From: Zobellia alginiliquefaciens
Lineage (GTDB): Bacteria > Bacteroidota > Bacteroidia > Flavobacteriales > Flavobacteriaceae
Direction: 5' to 3'
NCBI RefSeq assembly: GCF_029323795.1
Contig: NZ_CP119758.1
Location: 806,001-870,000, forward strand
DNA: 64,000 nucleotides
This document shows, one piece after another, positions 52,762 through 63,054 of the stretch (position 1 is the first letter of the stretch; the number at the start of each line of letters is the position of its first letter). The notes below the pieces were generated by a model. That model saw nothing but the letters and a program-made list of their open reading frames with translations, was not told the DNA's origin and ran no database searches. Both the position numbers and the translations under genes were made by a program.

Positions 52762-55539
52762 ATGAACATACCTGTTTCTTTCAAAAAGATAATTGAAAAA
52801 AATCAAAGATTAAATGGAATAGTCAACTATACTATTTCACAATATGATACAATTCTTAGGGAAAACAATTTATACTTTTTTGAAGAATATACTGACCATG
52901 GAATAAAGCATATAGAATCTGTATTAACTTCAACAGTTAATATCGTTCCCAAGGAAACTCAAGAATTATTTCTACAAGATGACTCTAGTTCAGTCTCTAT
53001 ATATGTTCTAGCTACAATTTTACATGATATTGGCATGCACATAACTCCTGAAGGATTTTATTCTTTAGTTTCAGGAGAATATGATGATTTAAGAGTCACA
53101 GAAATTGATAATAAAACTTGGAAAGAATTATGGAATGATTATTTGGATGATGCAAGGAGGTTTGGAGATATCGAAAAGAAAAATATTATTGGAAATCCAT
53201 CTTGGGACTTTAAAATTCCTGAAATTGAAAACAAGGATAAATTAACGGGAGAAGACAAAAAATTAATAGGTGAATTTATTAGGAGAAATCACCCACGAAT
53301 TGCTCATGAAATAGCATTAAGAGGTTTTCCTACCAAACAAGGTCATATTGCATTTGCTTCAGAATTAGATTATGACCTTAGAAATTTATGCGGTTTAGTA
53401 GCCAGAAGTCATGGGGTTAACATTAGGAGTCTTTTTGAATATTTAGAATTAAAATTTCAGGATACTTGGGCAAAGCCTTATAACATTGAGATTATATATT
53501 TGATGATACTATTGAGGATTGCAGATTATTTTCAAATTGACTCTGCAAGAACTCCCGAAGTAACCGTTAAACTGAAATCTTTTAATTCCCCAATTTCTCA
53601 AATCGAACACTTCAAACATTTAGATGTAAAATATGTCCAACCTTATAATAAGGATCCTGAAACTCTAATCTTACAATGTGAACCAAGAAATAGCTATATA
53701 TTTATTAAGTTGAAGGAGTTATTTGAGGATATACAAAAAGAATTGGATAAAAGCTGGGCAATATTAGGTGAAATTTATGGTAAAGAACTAAAAGAAAAAC
53801 AGCCTAAAATCTGTTATAGACGAATAAAATCAAATATCGATAACGTAAATGAATATTCAAAGAAGGTAAATTATATACCTGAAAAAATAGTTTTTAATGT
53901 TTCTAATGAATTGCCAAAATTATTAATAGGTCCTTTATATGGGAATGACCCAACATATGGAGTTAGAGAACTTCTTCAAAATGCTGTTGATTCTTGCAGA
54001 GAGCGTGAGTTTCTTGAAAATTCCGAATATACTGGTTTAGTGAAAATTAGTTTATACTCGGAAGCTGATAAATACTTCTTTAAAATTGAGGACAATGGTT
54101 TTGGAATGAATCTTGGTGTTATCAAAAACTATTTTCTAGAGGTCGGTTCTTCATTGAGAAAGAGTTCTATATGGAAAAAGAATTTCTCAAATAAAGAAGG
54201 ACAGTCTAAAATTCAAAGAAGTGGAAGATTCGGAATAGGTGTTTTAGCTTCTTTTTTACTTGGAAATAAATTGTGTTTAGAAACAAAAGATTCCAATTCA
54301 AGCAATGGATTATCCTTTACAACTGATTTAAACAGTGAACAAATAGAAATAACCAAAATAAAAAAAGAATCTGTAGGTACAACTATCATTATACAAATTG
54401 AAAAAGAAGTTTTAGAAGAGTTAAAAAATAGTTCTTACAGCTTTGATAAATGGTACTTACAAAACAACCCTAAAGTTGAATACTTTGATAAAACAGGGAC
54501 ATTCACAGAATTTGGAGATATAGAAAAAACTCCAGGATTTACAGATGAATTAATTGCTTCATCATGGAGGGAATTAAAAGTTGACGGATTTAATAAAATC
54601 ATATGGACTTATGACAAATCGTTTTGTAAAAAAATGTATGGTTCTACACGTAGTGGTAAATTTATTTCTAATGGTATTTTAATCCCTAAAGTTAAAAGTT
54701 TTAGCTGGAATGATATTACCATACCTTTCATTTCTGTTTTCGACTTTGATGGAAACCTTCCATTAAATTTAAGTAGAAATGATTTAGATAGCGGTGTAAT
54801 CCCTTTTCAAAAGAAACTAAAGTTAGAAATTTATAAAGATATAATCGCAAAGCTTCTTAACACTAAAATTGAGTTTCCTTTAAATATTGAGAAATTCAAA
54901 AATCAAACATTTTATCATCCTGCAATAGGAGATATTAAACTTGCTTTTTCAAAAGAGGGGTTTATTCTTAAAGAAAAATTCTTTAGTGAAAAGAACTCTA
55001 AAAGAACGATACTGTATTTTTTTCCAAAAACGGGTTTTAAGTCTTTTGAGAATTTCGATATTAAAGATGCTTTTATTTACCTGAGAAATGAAGAAGATTT
55101 GGCAATGACCAGTTTTCAATACAATGCAAACATTCGAGAGTATAATGGTGGTGCTAAACTTTATATCAGCAGGCCAATGTACAATAAGTTATTTGATAAT
55201 AATTATAATAGATATCCAAAAGCAGTCAGGAGAGACCACATAGAACTAAATTCTGATAGTGACTTTACCGAAATCTCATATAATTACCCTGCTAGCTCTT
55301 CAGAATTAAATTTAAACGATTTAAAAAATAATTTACACCAATGCAACTGTATAATTGAATCTAAGTTAAAAACAATAGATGATTCAATAGGTAAGAACTC
55401 ATCCAAAATATTTAGTGAATTGTTAAATAAATATTTTAATAAAATTAGTATTATTCCATATTCACTTCAAGAAAGAAAAGAAACATTTAATTTAGCCTTT
55501 AGTGAATTAGATTACTATATGAAAAAATACACAGACTAA
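52762..55539 (+). CDS. HD-domain/Hsp90-like ATPase fusion protein
   Basis: I use the ATG at 52762 (925 residues). The N-terminal HD phosphohydrolase domain shows H46 and H50 in YTDHGIKHIES and the H88-D89 pair in ILHDIGMH. A second region is a GHKL (Hsp90/MutL/kinase-like) ATPase: N407 in ELLQNAVDS, D444 in EDNGFGM and G488 in GRFGIGVLASF. The C-terminal 350 residues are unassigned. The gene is visibly more A+T-rich than its neighbours and stands alone, suggesting acquisition. HD plus Hsp90-like fusions occur in bacterial defence-related contexts, but function here is inferred only. Confidence 0.85.
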   Translation: MNIPVSFKKIIEKNQRLNGIVNYTISQYDTILRENNLYFFEEYTDHGIKHIESVLTSTVNIVPKETQELFLQDDSSSVSIYVLATILHDIGMHITPEGFYSLVSGEYDDLRVTEIDNKTWKELWNDYLDDARRFGDIEKKNIIGNPSWDFKIPEIENKDKLTGEDKKLIGEFIRRNHPRIAHEIALRGFPTKQGHIAFASELDYDLRNLCGLVARSHGVNIRSLFEYLELKFQDTWAKPYNIEIIYLMILLRIADYFQIDSARTPEVTVKLKSFNSPISQIEHFKHLDVKYVQPYNKDPETLILQCEPRNSYIFIKLKELFEDIQKELDKSWAILGEIYGKELKEKQPKICYRRIKSNIDNVNEYSKKVNYIPEKIVFNVSNELPKLLIGPLYGNDPTYGVRELLQNAVDSCREREFLENSEYTGLVKISLYSEADKYFFKIEDNGFGMNLGVIKNYFLEVGSSLRKSSIWKKNFSNKEGQSKIQRSGRFGIGVLASFLLGNKLCLETKDSNSSNGLSFTTDLNSEQIEITKIKKESVGTTIIIQIEKEVLEELKNSSYSFDKWYLQNNPKVEYFDKTGTFTEFGDIEKTPGFTDELIASSWRELKVDGFNKIIWTYDKSFCKKMYGSTRSGKFISNGILIPKVKSFSWNDITIPFISVFDFDGNLPLNLSRNDLDSGVIPFQKKLKLEIYKDIIAKLLNTKIEFPLNIEKFKNQTFYHPAIGDIKLAFSKEGFILKEKFFSEKNSKRTILYFFPKTGFKSFENFDIKDAFIYLRNEEDLAMTSFQYNANIREYNGGAKLYISRPMYNKLFDNNYNRYPKAVRRDHIELNSDSDFTEISYNYPASSSELNLNDLKNNLHQCNCIIESKLKTIDDSIGKNSSKIFSELLNKYFNKISIIPYSLQERKETFNLAFSELDYYMKKYTD

Positions 55540-55774
55540 TAATTGTAACCTTTTAAACAAACCCATAATTAATAAAATAAAAAAGTCTTCAGCCTAAAAC
55601 TTTTCCCATTCCCAAAAAACAAAAACCCACCATCCACACAAAATAACGGCCTACCTATACAAAACCGCTTAGCGCGTTCCCTTCTTCTTTTTATATTGCC
55701 ACCTCTATTCCCTCTACCGAATATCATCATGTAACGCATTGCGAACTTTAGTCGCAATATAACTACTCCAAAAA

Positions 55775-56137
55775 ATGAATGTTCAACTACGTAGAGCCTA
55801 TATCTCCAGCGCAATTGCACTAATTGCCGCACTCTTATTACAATCTTGTTACACCACCCGTTTGGTAAGCACACACGGCGTGCCCATGCCTCCTGAAACC
55901 ATGGAAGGCCAAGATTGGTACCGCGATAAAATGTACGGAGAATATACGGCTGTAGTAAAAACCTCCGTGCTTACGGATGGTATGATGATCAAAGTTCCCA
56001 AAGACAAATGTGAATCCGGAAAACTGTTTTCGGTTGAATTCACGGACACTTTTGGTGGCAACCTTTTGTACTTAGTAACTTTTGGAAGCCGTAGAAAAGT
56101 GAAGATAAAATATGTATGTATGCTACCTGATCTTTAA
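55775..56137 (+). CDS. Small lipoprotein upstream of the FAD oxidase
   Basis: This 120-residue protein has a lipoprotein signal with the Cys at residue 25 (LLLQSC). The mature part is short and beta-rich (YGEYTAVVKTSVLTDGMMIKVPKD, LLYLVTFGSRRKVKIKYVC). No family is recognised. The stop is 4 bp before the ATG of the FAD oxidase, so the two are probably co-translated. It may anchor or serve the enzyme at the membrane (inference). Confidence 0.65.
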   Translation: MNVQLRRAYISSAIALIAALLLQSCYTTRLVSTHGVPMPPETMEGQDWYRDKMYGEYTAVVKTSVLTDGMMIKVPKDKCESGKLFSVEFTDTFGGNLLYLVTFGSRRKVKIKYVCMLPDL

Positions 56138-56141
56138 TATT

Positions 56142-57779
56142 ATGGCCAAGACAAGTGAATTATTAGTTGGAAAATGGGATACGTTGCACGAGAACGGGGC
56201 TTTTGACCTGAAGCGTCAATATATTACCCGTCACGAACATAAAGCCACTATGCCCAGCAGGGTGCTGCGCTATAACGACGCAGCGGAAGAAATGCAGCGA
56301 TTGATTAAAAAATGTGAAACGGAAAATGAGGGTTTCCGTGCGTACGGCTCGCGTTGGTCTATGTCCAAAATTGCGCATCAAAAAGATAATATGCATCAAA
56401 ATAATTTGATGTATCTAGACCTTGAAATAGAGGAAAGCGATATGCACCCTGATTCTGAATACGCGCATGAAAATATTTTCTTTTTTGAATGCGGAAGTAC
56501 CATAAAACGCATTTCGCAAAAATTGAACGAATACGGTAAATCCTTAAAAACCACAGGTGCCAGTAACGGGCAGACTATTGCCGGTTGTATTTCCACCGGT
56601 GTACATGGGTCCGCTTTTGATATTGGTGCGGTACAGGATTATATTGTAGGCTTGAACATCCTTACGGGACCAAATGCTGAAGATAATGTGTATCTGGAAC
56701 GGCATACCCAACCCAGTTTAAACGATGCTTTTGCTCAAAGTATTAACGCTAGGGTCATTAGGAACGACGACCTTTTTAATGCCGCGTTGGTGGGTTTAGG
56801 GAGTTTTGGATTTATTCATGGCGTTGCCCTAGAAGCGGAAGACCTTTTTTTGTTGGATAGATATGTGAGAAGAATCGATAAAGACCTGGCCCTGTCCTTA
56901 TCCCAAACTTTAGATTTTAAGAATTCCGAGTTTAAAATTGATAACGAAGTAGATGAAAATGGAAAACCTAGCAGACCGTACCACTATAAAGTTTTTATTA
57001 ACCCTTATGTGGACGAAGACCAATATGTAATAGAGGCCATGTACAAGAAAAAGTACACTCTGGCCTACCCGGACCCGTTTACTAAAATTGAAAAATCGCT
57101 TTATAAAGACCTTATTTATTTGCTGATCAAATTCAGTGAGAAATTCCCGAAAAGTATTCCGTGGTTTATAAAAAGTCTACAAAAAAGCATTCTACCGGAA
57201 ATTACCAAGGACGAAGAAAAAATTAGGGCTACGCTCTACGAAACCTTTTGGGATGCCGGTTACAAAGGCCCTGCTTTTGCCTGTTCTATGGGCGTTGCCA
57301 TTGAAGATTCCGAAAGGGCATTGAACGCGCTGGTAAAAATGACCAAAGACCATCCTATTCCCGGAATTTTTGCCATGCGCTACGTGAACCAAACCGAAGC
57401 CACTTTGGGTTTTACCAAATTCCATAAAACCTGCGTTATTGAGATTGACGGCATCCAATGGAATAAATCCGATAAAATTCCCAGTCTGGAAGAATATGGT
57501 CGGTTTATGATAGAGGCAATGCAAGCTGAAAATATTCCGTTTACCGTGCATTGGGGCAAAAGCATGGACTATGCGTTTCCCAATCTAGCCCACCACATGT
57601 ACGGCAACAACACAGACCAATGGATGAAATGTAGAAGTTGGCTGCTATCCGAGAAAATGGCGAACGTATTTTCCAACGAATTTATTACCACATTAGGATT
57701 GGAAACGTATCATAATGTGCCTAACGATTTTATTGAGTCTTTGGATAAAAGCGGGCAGCCATTGCATTTTATTGTTTAG
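56142..57779 (+). CDS. FAD-linked oxidase, PCMH-type (lactone oxidase-like)
   Basis: The ATG at 56142 gives 545 residues; a longer frame would overlap the lipoprotein gene. The FAD-binding PCMH domain shows FRAYGSRWSMSKIA, SLKTTGASNGQTIAGCISTGVHGSAFDIGAVQDYIVGL, and a later LVGLGSFGFIHGVALEAE, the usual features of sugar-lactone or alcohol oxidases. A C-terminal substrate domain follows (FTVHWGKSMDYAFPNLAHHM). No signal peptide is seen, so it is cytosolic; the substrate is unknown. It is followed by a 276-bp gap before the membrane NTPase gene. Confidence 0.85.
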   Translation: MAKTSELLVGKWDTLHENGAFDLKRQYITRHEHKATMPSRVLRYNDAAEEMQRLIKKCETENEGFRAYGSRWSMSKIAHQKDNMHQNNLMYLDLEIEESDMHPDSEYAHENIFFFECGSTIKRISQKLNEYGKSLKTTGASNGQTIAGCISTGVHGSAFDIGAVQDYIVGLNILTGPNAEDNVYLERHTQPSLNDAFAQSINARVIRNDDLFNAALVGLGSFGFIHGVALEAEDLFLLDRYVRRIDKDLALSLSQTLDFKNSEFKIDNEVDENGKPSRPYHYKVFINPYVDEDQYVIEAMYKKKYTLAYPDPFTKIEKSLYKDLIYLLIKFSEKFPKSIPWFIKSLQKSILPEITKDEEKIRATLYETFWDAGYKGPAFACSMGVAIEDSERALNALVKMTKDHPIPGIFAMRYVNQTEATLGFTKFHKTCVIEIDGIQWNKSDKIPSLEEYGRFMIEAMQAENIPFTVHWGKSMDYAFPNLAHHMYGNNTDQWMKCRSWLLSEKMANVFSNEFITTLGLETYHNVPNDFIESLDKSGQPLHFIV

Positions 57780-58055
57780 ATGGATTGGCTATGATGCTCG
57801 GTATTGAAGAAAACTGCCATTCGCACAAAATTCCGTACAAGTTATACAACACTACAACAGTCAGGAAGCAAAATCGTTAATTTAGGATTTTACTTACCGA
57901 ACGGTAAGCGCATTTTTACAACAAATAAAGGTTCCCTAAAAATAGAAACTGGCTATACACTGTCCTTGAAATTATTTTTCAATTGGTACATAGCTTAAAA
58001 TACATGATGGCCTCCATTGTGAACACCTCATTTTCTAATTCTTATTGCAGAACCT

Positions 58056-61000
58056 ATGCCCACTACTTCTTCTTTAGGAAATTCTTTACGTAGGCCCTTT
58101 ACAGCAAATAAACGGCTCTTTACCCTGCTTACCGTAGCCTTTATAATTATTGGTGTTTTCTTTGCCATCTACTACTCTCATATTAAGAATAACGAACACC
58201 ATTATCGTGAGTCTAAACTTCACAGTTTAGATGCCAATTTTGATATTATATCAAAACAACTTAATAACGATTTTCAGAAGTATTATGCTACGGAATACAA
58301 CACTATTTCCAAAAGCAAAGAGGTAATTACTGAACTTAAATCAAAGAACAAGGAGTTAACGGACCTAAAGTGGAATGACCTATTGAAAACTGCCAATAAG
58401 ATAACTCCATTAACTAGAGCCACAAAAAAAAGTGTATCAGAAAAGAAAGAAGACCAAGATTTAATAGATCAAGGAGATTCTATTACCAAGAACAAAATAA
58501 GGCCTAAAGTGTGGAATGCCCTTAAGCACAAAATAAGGGAGAGCACACCATTTGACCAGGAGTTTGATGAATATATAGTCATTTTTAAAAAAGCTCCAGA
58601 GCCTAACCAAAATAAACAAGGGGACTCCACCATTGAACTGAGTTCCCTAAAGGGGCGAATTATACTTCCTGACAGTCTTAATACGCTCAATCCCTTTAAC
58701 ATTGGCATGTCTATAGGCATTCCTAAAAACGATGAAGTTTATCAGCTTTTTGGGCGGAAATACGTCTATGAAACCCCTTTGGACTCCAATGTACACTATG
58801 ATATTGAAATATATGGATTAATTGAAACGGAACGGTACAATGAGGCCGTCAGAAAATTAGACCCGTGGATAATTGCACTGTTAACCACCTTCTTATTACT
58901 TGGCCTTTTTGGAATGCCCTATTTCAAAATGCTCTTTATTGCCGAAGATGAGCGGCTATCCAGTAATGACGTTATACTATCCGGCATATCCGTAATTATT
59001 GGTGCCCCAATTTTAATACTTGTGTTCTTCTCCCTTATGAACCATTATTACGATTACTACTACAAGTTTCCAGACAGACTTGACTATTTCAGTAAAGAAA
59101 TAAAAACTCGTTTTGAGGCTGAAAACACAAGTAATGTAACTTCTCTTTATGAGATGTCCTTATCAAACGAAGAACAAATTAGAGATACTCTAGCTAGCCT
59201 ACAAAATAGCGATAGTATATCTGTTCCAATTTCAGAGGTGAATGGAATCTACCGAGAAAACCACAAGTTCATTTCTAAAATTGATACCACTACTGGGGAA
59301 GTAAAGTATCACATTAGGCTCATTGACAAAAACAACATTAAGAACACCACAAACCTCGGAAGCCGACCTTACTATACGGATTATGTTGATTCTAAAAATA
59401 TCTGGTTTCAAAATACATCCGCCAACAAAATTAAATATATCATGCGGCCTGTGGTGTCCATTGAAGACCAAAGTGAAGAAGCCATCTATTTACTTAAAAA
59501 CAAGCAGGACTCCATCCCGGGTTATAGGGTGGGTGCCGCTCAATTGAAGTCCTTGCATGAGGCCATTTTACCCTTTGGCTTTCAGTTTGCCGTAGTAGAC
59601 GAAGATGGAGAGGTTTGGTTTCATTCAAAAAAAGGCAGGGCTACTTTAGAAAATTTTCTAAATGTAAGTCGATATAACAGTAAAATAAAGGCAGCCATGC
59701 AAGCAAGGATTAAGGCCAAGGGCATGGTAAATTATAGAGATGAAGGACAACTATACAGTATAAGCCCCATATCCAACACAAATTTAAGTGTAATTGTCCT
59801 TTATGATATTGCACTGCTGCGCACTAAAGTTTCCGAAGTTTTAGCCCTTTCCTGCATTGGTATTGTAATGGCCTTGATTTTAATATTGATTATTACCATC
59901 CTATCGCTCATTATAAGAAACCCTAAGCTAGGACTCTATAAATATGATCGCTTCTTGTTCGAGTTTTTAACTCCAAAAAAGTCCTTAAAAACCTCCTACA
60001 TTCTTCTTTCGATAGTACTAATGGGGTTAGTTTCAATTGCTTTTTTAATCAGTTTTCACATAGGGGCCGTCACGGCTTACATCCTCTGTCTTCTTCTCGC
60101 CATATATGCTTACCTCATCATATTCTACACTTTGCATCCCTACAGAAGCAATGGCGATTTTAAGTTTAAGGTACGGGACCTTATTATAGTACTGGCCATA
60201 ATTTTCCTCAATATCCTCACTTGTAAGGTAAACGATAATGAAGTGAACTATGTGCTTCCTTCCCTTCTAGCGCAAACCGTGTTATTAGTTTTTATCTACA
60301 TCAACAAATCATCCAAAAACATAAAATTCGTTACCCCTCTCCAAGGCCAAGTCCATGCCTTTATACAGAACATTGGGAACTGGAAAGGTGGTATACGCAT
60401 GGGTTACAGGTATTGGTATGCCCTATTTCTATTCTGTTGGCTGCTTTTATCTACCATATTTCCAGCGTATGTGATTTTTAAAAACGCCAAGATTTTAAAC
60501 GATGACATATGGTCCAAGGCGAATAAAATTGATATGGCCAGACAGTTTGTGGATAAAGAAAAATTGCTTGAAACCAGTTTACCTGCCTTTAAAAATCAAA
60601 AAGAACAATTTAATCAACTTCACAAGGACCACTTAAAACTTGGTCAATATCACGAAACATTTGCCCTGGAGGAAATTACCGACGGCAAAACGCTTGGAGC
60701 CAATAAGAAGAATACATTCCTAGAGGATTTCCTCTGGCAAATACGGCCAACGTTTGACGTGCGCATCAACGAATTTCAAGGTATGGTCTATGACTATGCG
60801 CAAGATCTATCCTGGACCAGTAATAAAAATGAAAATACATTTCAAATTAATTATTTGGATAGCGATAAAAAGGTTGGAATTACTGAAAATGCTCCAGAAA
60901 ACCAGAAACATCCGCTACCTATTAAATTCATTATTCTAGTTAGTATTGGAGTTGTCATCATATTGGCTGTTCTGTTTTCATTGATTCTGTTTTTTTCAGA

Positions 61001-62231
61001 TCGTTTCTTTGCTTTCCGCTTTCGTCATTTAGAACCCAACGATTTCGACACAAATCAAAAAGAAGGATATATTGAAAAATTTGGGCAAATTCTCCACGAT
61101 GAAAAATCCAACTCAGGGTTGCTTCTTATCGGACCGCCCTTTTGCGGAAAACAGACCTTTGCCAAAGAAATTCTAACGGATGCCGGTTACCAGAGCATAG
61201 CCACACTTTCTATGTTGCAACTAGAGAATATGCCAATGGAATCTGACATTGGGGACCACCTTGGTATTCTTTCCAGCAGCTATAAAAATGGACAAAATGA
61301 TTTTCGTCATGAGGATTATGAAGCCTTCGTAATAGAGCATTTGGAACATAACATTAAATCATTTGATGCCAATCATACCAAACTCAGAGTTATCCTCTTT
61401 TTAATCTCTCAACGTAAACGTATTATTCTGGTCTCGGAGGTTTACCCCAGTCAGATTTTTTCCATGTATGAATCCGCTCAAGGAGAAGCCGAACATTCCT
61501 TGGGAAAACTTCAAGACGACTTTAATTCTTGGCGAAACATTTTAAGTGCGTTTCCCCAAGTCTTGATAGGTATCACTAAAAACACGGAAAAAGTAGTTAA
61601 GAAATTAAATTTCGGACTTACACGGAATCAGAGTCCATCCGCAGATGATATTTCCGTACTTACAGATGAATTGGGATATAGCAAATTTCTCCCCACTCTA
61701 GCACCTGTTATTTTGGTCAAGTCCCTTTATGACACGCCTCATACCGTAAACCAACCGCATCGCCTAGACCGGCAGCGCATGGTTATGCATACCCAAAATC
61801 TGGCCCATGGCTACTATAATGATATTTGGAACACCTTACCCACACGTGAGCGCTATCTGCTTTACGATCTAGCTAAAGATGGCTTTATGAACATAAAGAA
61901 TAGAAACTCGCTCTTTTCACTCATGAAAAAAGGACTAATAGTATGGAACGACCGTCCTAAAATTTTCAATTACAGCTTTAAGAATTTTATAATGACCTCG
62001 GTATCACTAAATGAAGCCTTACGTCTAGAAAACAAAAACCGTGGCAAGGGTACTTGGGCCAACACCCGTATTCTAATTTATCTGGTCATTATAACCGTCA
62101 TTATATTCATTGGTTTAGGAAAGCCGGAACTACTAAAAGATTTTGAAACCCTGGTGGGCACACTGGGCGGACTAGGCGTTTTAATCCCCCTAATTAGCAA
62201 ATTATTGGCCTCTGGAGGTCAAAAATTATAA
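58056..62231 (+). CDS. Large membrane protein with a C-terminal P-loop domain
   Basis: This 1391-residue protein has a membrane helix at about 21-42, an extracytoplasmic region, helices near 275 and 312-337, a second extracytoplasmic, Cache-like region (FGFQFAVVDEDGEVWFHSKKG), and further helices between 595 and 975. A cytosolic P-loop domain begins with GPPFCGKQT at 1026-1034, where Gln occupies the first Ser/Thr site, and a Walker B-like RIILVSEV. A helix-turn-helix-like segment (RERYLLYDLAKDGFMN) and two helices close the protein. It may be a signalling NTPase that reads an external ligand. It lies 18 bp before the metzincin gene. Confidence 0.72.
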   Translation: MPTTSSLGNSLRRPFTANKRLFTLLTVAFIIIGVFFAIYYSHIKNNEHHYRESKLHSLDANFDIISKQLNNDFQKYYATEYNTISKSKEVITELKSKNKELTDLKWNDLLKTANKITPLTRATKKSVSEKKEDQDLIDQGDSITKNKIRPKVWNALKHKIRESTPFDQEFDEYIVIFKKAPEPNQNKQGDSTIELSSLKGRIILPDSLNTLNPFNIGMSIGIPKNDEVYQLFGRKYVYETPLDSNVHYDIEIYGLIETERYNEAVRKLDPWIIALLTTFLLLGLFGMPYFKMLFIAEDERLSSNDVILSGISVIIGAPILILVFFSLMNHYYDYYYKFPDRLDYFSKEIKTRFEAENTSNVTSLYEMSLSNEEQIRDTLASLQNSDSISVPISEVNGIYRENHKFISKIDTTTGEVKYHIRLIDKNNIKNTTNLGSRPYYTDYVDSKNIWFQNTSANKIKYIMRPVVSIEDQSEEAIYLLKNKQDSIPGYRVGAAQLKSLHEAILPFGFQFAVVDEDGEVWFHSKKGRATLENFLNVSRYNSKIKAAMQARIKAKGMVNYRDEGQLYSISPISNTNLSVIVLYDIALLRTKVSEVLALSCIGIVMALILILIITILSLIIRNPKLGLYKYDRFLFEFLTPKKSLKTSYILLSIVLMGLVSIAFLISFHIGAVTAYILCLLLAIYAYLIIFYTLHPYRSNGDFKFKVRDLIIVLAIIFLNILTCKVNDNEVNYVLPSLLAQTVLLVFIYINKSSKNIKFVTPLQGQVHAFIQNIGNWKGGIRMGYRYWYALFLFCWLLLSTIFPAYVIFKNAKILNDDIWSKANKIDMARQFVDKEKLLETSLPAFKNQKEQFNQLHKDHLKLGQYHETFALEEITDGKTLGANKKNTFLEDFLWQIRPTFDVRINEFQGMVYDYAQDLSWTSNKNENTFQINYLDSDKKVGITENAPENQKHPLPIKFIILVSIGVVIILAVLFSLILFFSDRFFAFRFRHLEPNDFDTNQKEGYIEKFGQILHDEKSNSGLLLIGPPFCGKQTFAKEILTDAGYQSIATLSMLQLENMPMESDIGDHLGILSSSYKNGQNDFRHEDYEAFVIEHLEHNIKSFDANHTKLRVILFLISQRKRIILVSEVYPSQIFSMYESAQGEAEHSLGKLQDDFNSWRNILSAFPQVLIGITKNTEKVVKKLNFGLTRNQSPSADDISVLTDELGYSKFLPTLAPVILVKSLYDTPHTVNQPHRLDRQRMVMHTQNLAHGYYNDIWNTLPTRERYLLYDLAKDGFMNIKNRNSLFSLMKKGLIVWNDRPKIFNYSFKNFIMTSVSLNEALRLENKNRGKGTWANTRILIYLVIITVIIFIGLGKPELLKDFETLVGTLGGLGVLIPLISKLLASGGQKL

Positions 62232-62249
62232 TAACTAAATACACATATC

Positions 62250-63023
62250 ATGGGAAAGAAAACAAATTCACAAGAGCTATTCGCTCAAAAAAGCAAAGAA
62301 GAATTAATGGAAAACGGGCAATCTGGCGTACACATGTACGGAGATAACTTTATTTGTGCCACGGACCGCTCGGGACATTCCACCCCGGGTGACCGATCTC
62401 CGCTTGAAATTTTGGTGGACGCCAGTGAAGGGTTCATTCCTCTTTGGGCACAACATCAGGTTTTACGTTGGACTTTTGACGAAACTGCCTTATATTATTA
62501 TCAGAACCCTGAAGGTATAAAAACCTATGTTCGGGAATTGTTGGGTGAGGCGTTATTGGGTTGGGGCGATGCGGTACCCGTTCGTTTTAGTGAGAATGCG
62601 GACAATTCCGATTTTCAGATACACGTGTCGCCGTCCGATAATTGTAATGCCCACGGATGCGTTTTGGCAAGTGCCTTTTTTCCGGATAGTGGAAGACATC
62701 AATTGGTGATATATCCAAAAATGTTCGAACAGAGTAAACAAGAACAATTAGAGACCATGATGCACGAATTGGGTCATATTTTTGGGCTTCGCCATTTTTT
62801 CGCAAAAATCAGTGAACAGGCATGGCCATCGGAAATATTTGGCGAACACAAACCTTTTTCTATCATGAATTACGGTGCAGAAAGTATGATGACCGAAGAA
62901 GATATCAGGGATTTAAAAAAGCTCTATGAAATGGCCTGGAACAAATGTATAGTGGATATTAATGGTACACCCATTCATTTGGTCATGCCTTTTCATACCA
63001 TCAACACGGCTGTTGTGGTATAA
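62250..63023 (+). CDS. Metzincin-type zinc protease without signal peptide
   Basis: This 257-residue protein carries the zinc site HELGHIFGLRH (three His plus the catalytic Glu) and a Met-turn SIMNYGAES, as in matrixins and other metzincins. The domain starts near WTFDETALYYY. The N-terminus (MGKKTNSQELFAQKSKEEL) is polar, so the protein looks cytosolic, which is unusual for metzincins, most of which are secreted. It follows the membrane P-loop gene by 18 bp and precedes a secreted-protein gene; a role as a regulated effector is inferred. Confidence 0.82.
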   Translation: MGKKTNSQELFAQKSKEELMENGQSGVHMYGDNFICATDRSGHSTPGDRSPLEILVDASEGFIPLWAQHQVLRWTFDETALYYYQNPEGIKTYVRELLGEALLGWGDAVPVRFSENADNSDFQIHVSPSDNCNAHGCVLASAFFPDSGRHQLVIYPKMFEQSKQEQLETMMHELGHIFGLRHFFAKISEQAWPSEIFGEHKPFSIMNYGAESMMTEEDIRDLKKLYEMAWNKCIVDINGTPIHLVMPFHTINTAVVV

Positions 63024-63054
63024 CAGACAAAACTATATCCTAAAAGAACCCCTC

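Noticed and set aside
57804-57998. Possible 64-residue gene before the membrane P-loop gene
   Set aside because: It begins at a TTG, has no recognisable family or promoter, and looks like chance open frame in a 276-bp gap.
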